Positions 63,312 through 64,000 of a stretch of DNA of 64,000 bases are shown here, piece after piece. Numbering within the stretch: position 1 is the first letter of the stretch; every line of letters begins with the position of its first letter. Made by a program: the position numbers and the translations under genes. The stretch lies in the NCBI RefSeq assembly GCF_005082825.1, contig NZ_CP034882.1, positions 195,932 to 259,931 of the forward strand. Direction: 5' to 3'. Origin of the DNA: Buchnera aphidicola (Brevicoryne brassicae) (lineage in GTDB: Bacteria; Pseudomonadota; Gammaproteobacteria; Enterobacterales; Enterobacteriaceae). The notes under the pieces were generated by a model. The model worked only from the letters and a program-made list of their open reading frames with translations, made no database searches and was not told where the DNA came from.

Positions 63312-64000
63312 ATGGAAATAGTATCAATGCGTGATATGTTAAAAGCAGGAGTGCATTTTGGTCATCAAACGCGTTATTGGAATCCAAAAATGAAACCTTT
63401 TATTTTTGGTGTTCGTAATAAAGTACATATTATTAATTTAGAAAAAACTTTACCAATGTTTAATTTTGCTCTTAATGAATTAAAAAAAATTTCTTTTAGA
63501 AAAGGAAGAATACTATTTGTTGGAACTAAAAGAGCAGCACGGAAAGGAGTAAAAGAAGTTGCTATTAATTGCGATCAATTTTATGTGAATCATCGTTGGT
63601 TAGGAGGAATGTTGACTAATTGGAAAACAGTTCGACAATCCATAAAACGTTTAAAAGATTTAGAAACAGAATCTAAAGATGGTACTTTTTCTCAGTTGAC
63701 TAAAAAAGAAGCATTGATAAGATCTCGAGAGTTATCTAAACTAGAAAATAGTTTAGGTGGTATTAAAAATATGGGAGGTTTGCCTGATTGTCTATTTGTT
63801 ATTGATGCTCTTCATGAACATATTGCGATAAAAGAAGCTAATAATTTAGGTATTCCGGTTTTTTCTATTGTTGATACCAATTCTAATCCTGATGGTGTAG
63901 ATTATGTTATACCAGGAAATGATGATGCTATTAGATCAGTAACTTTATATTTAAAATCTGTATCACTTAGTATTTCTAAAGTGAATCATCAAAATCTATC
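63312..64000 (+). CDS. rpsB: 30S ribosomal protein S2, 3' end cut by window edge
   Basis: Small-subunit ribosomal protein. 229 complete codons are visible of about 241 in E. coli. [20 protein letters not shown] and [13 protein letters not shown] are diagnostic, and [20 protein letters not shown] follows. The ribosome site AGAGG lies 7 bases before ATG 63312. In E. coli tsf follows directly. Confidence 0.98.
   Translation, partial: MEIVSMRDMLKAGVHFGHQTRYWNPKMKPFIFGVRNKVHIINLEKTLPMFNFALNELKKISFRKGRILFVGTKRAARKGVKEVAINCDQFYVNHRWLGGMLTNWKTVRQSIKRLKDLETESKDGTFSQLTKKEALIRSRELSKLENSLGGIKNMGGLPDCLFVIDALHEHIAIKEANNLGIPVFSIVDTNSNPDGVDYVIPGNDDAIRSVTLYLKSVSLSISKVNHQNL

Noticed and set aside
1..64000. 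Mobile elements, CRISPR arrays, prophage or transferred islands
   Set aside because: No transposase, integrase, regular spaced repeats or composition change was seen; gene content is collinear in blocks with E. coli.
1..64000. tRNA or rRNA genes
   Set aside because: No cloverleaf with a GGTTCRA arm was found in any intergenic gap; the only such arm is the tmRNA's own.

Overview
The window is a piece of the chromosome of an AT-rich, strongly reduced gammaproteobacterium, almost certainly Buchnera aphidicola, the obligate symbiont of aphids. Nearly every protein aligns over its whole length with an Escherichia coli protein, but base composition is extreme (one intergenic stretch is about 93% A+T by eye count), and proteins are rich in Lys, Asn and Ile. 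Gaps stand where E. coli has extra genes (recN, lpxC, ftsQ, mraZ, pdhR, glnD). Genes for essential amino acids (thr, ilv, dapD) are kept. The tmRNA tag ANNKQNYALAA also fits Buchnera as I remember it. I see no insertion sequence, prophage, CRISPR array, tRNA or rRNA.

Layout. Positions 1-5851 hold ribonucleotide reductase (nrdB, cut by the window edge, and nrdA) and gyrA, all on the minus strand. Positions 6126-14656 hold a DUF2076 protein, a 2-Cys peroxiredoxin, ung (frameshifted), grpE, nadK, bamE, the tmRNA gene ssrA, grxD, rnt, sodA, pth and ychF. Positions 14730-19620 are the thrABC operon, with what looks like an intact leader peptide, attenuator and promoter. Next come hpt, panC-panB, dksA, truA (frameshifted), mrcB, secA, a mutT pseudogene, coaE, guaC, the pyruvate dehydrogenase genes aceE-aceF-lpdA, speE-speD, mtn and erpA. 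Positions 40219-55871 are the mra/dcw cluster on the minus strand (rsmH, ftsL, ftsI, murE, murF, mraY, murD, ftsW, murG, murC, ddlB, ftsA, ftsZ; ftsQ missing). The right end has ilvI-ilvH, apbE (frameshifted), degP, dapD, map and the start of rpsB.

How the genes work together. The cell keeps a peptidoglycan and division pathway from UDP-MurNAc to PBP1b, FtsI and FtsZ. It keeps the pyruvate-to-acetyl-CoA complex, polyamine synthesis from S-adenosylmethionine with recycling of the by-product by Mtn, and nutrient-provisioning routes (threonine, the acetolactate synthase step, DapD, pantoate and pantothenate). Oxidative-stress (SodA, peroxiredoxin, GrxD, ErpA) and protein-quality genes (GrpE, DegP, tmRNA) are also present.

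The most unusual signals are two. (1) Five genes (ung, truA, mutT, murF, apbE) are each split by a net one-base change inside a run of 9-12 A (coding strand). murF should be indispensable, and outside the run all but mutT look intact. This fits genes carried with a shifted poly(A) tract and rescued by polymerase slippage, or else assembly error in homopolymers. (2) Upstream of thrA there is a 27-codon leader ORF with a Thr/Ile-rich core and a GC-rich terminator hairpin, a likely surviving attenuator in a lineage thought to have lost most transcriptional control.
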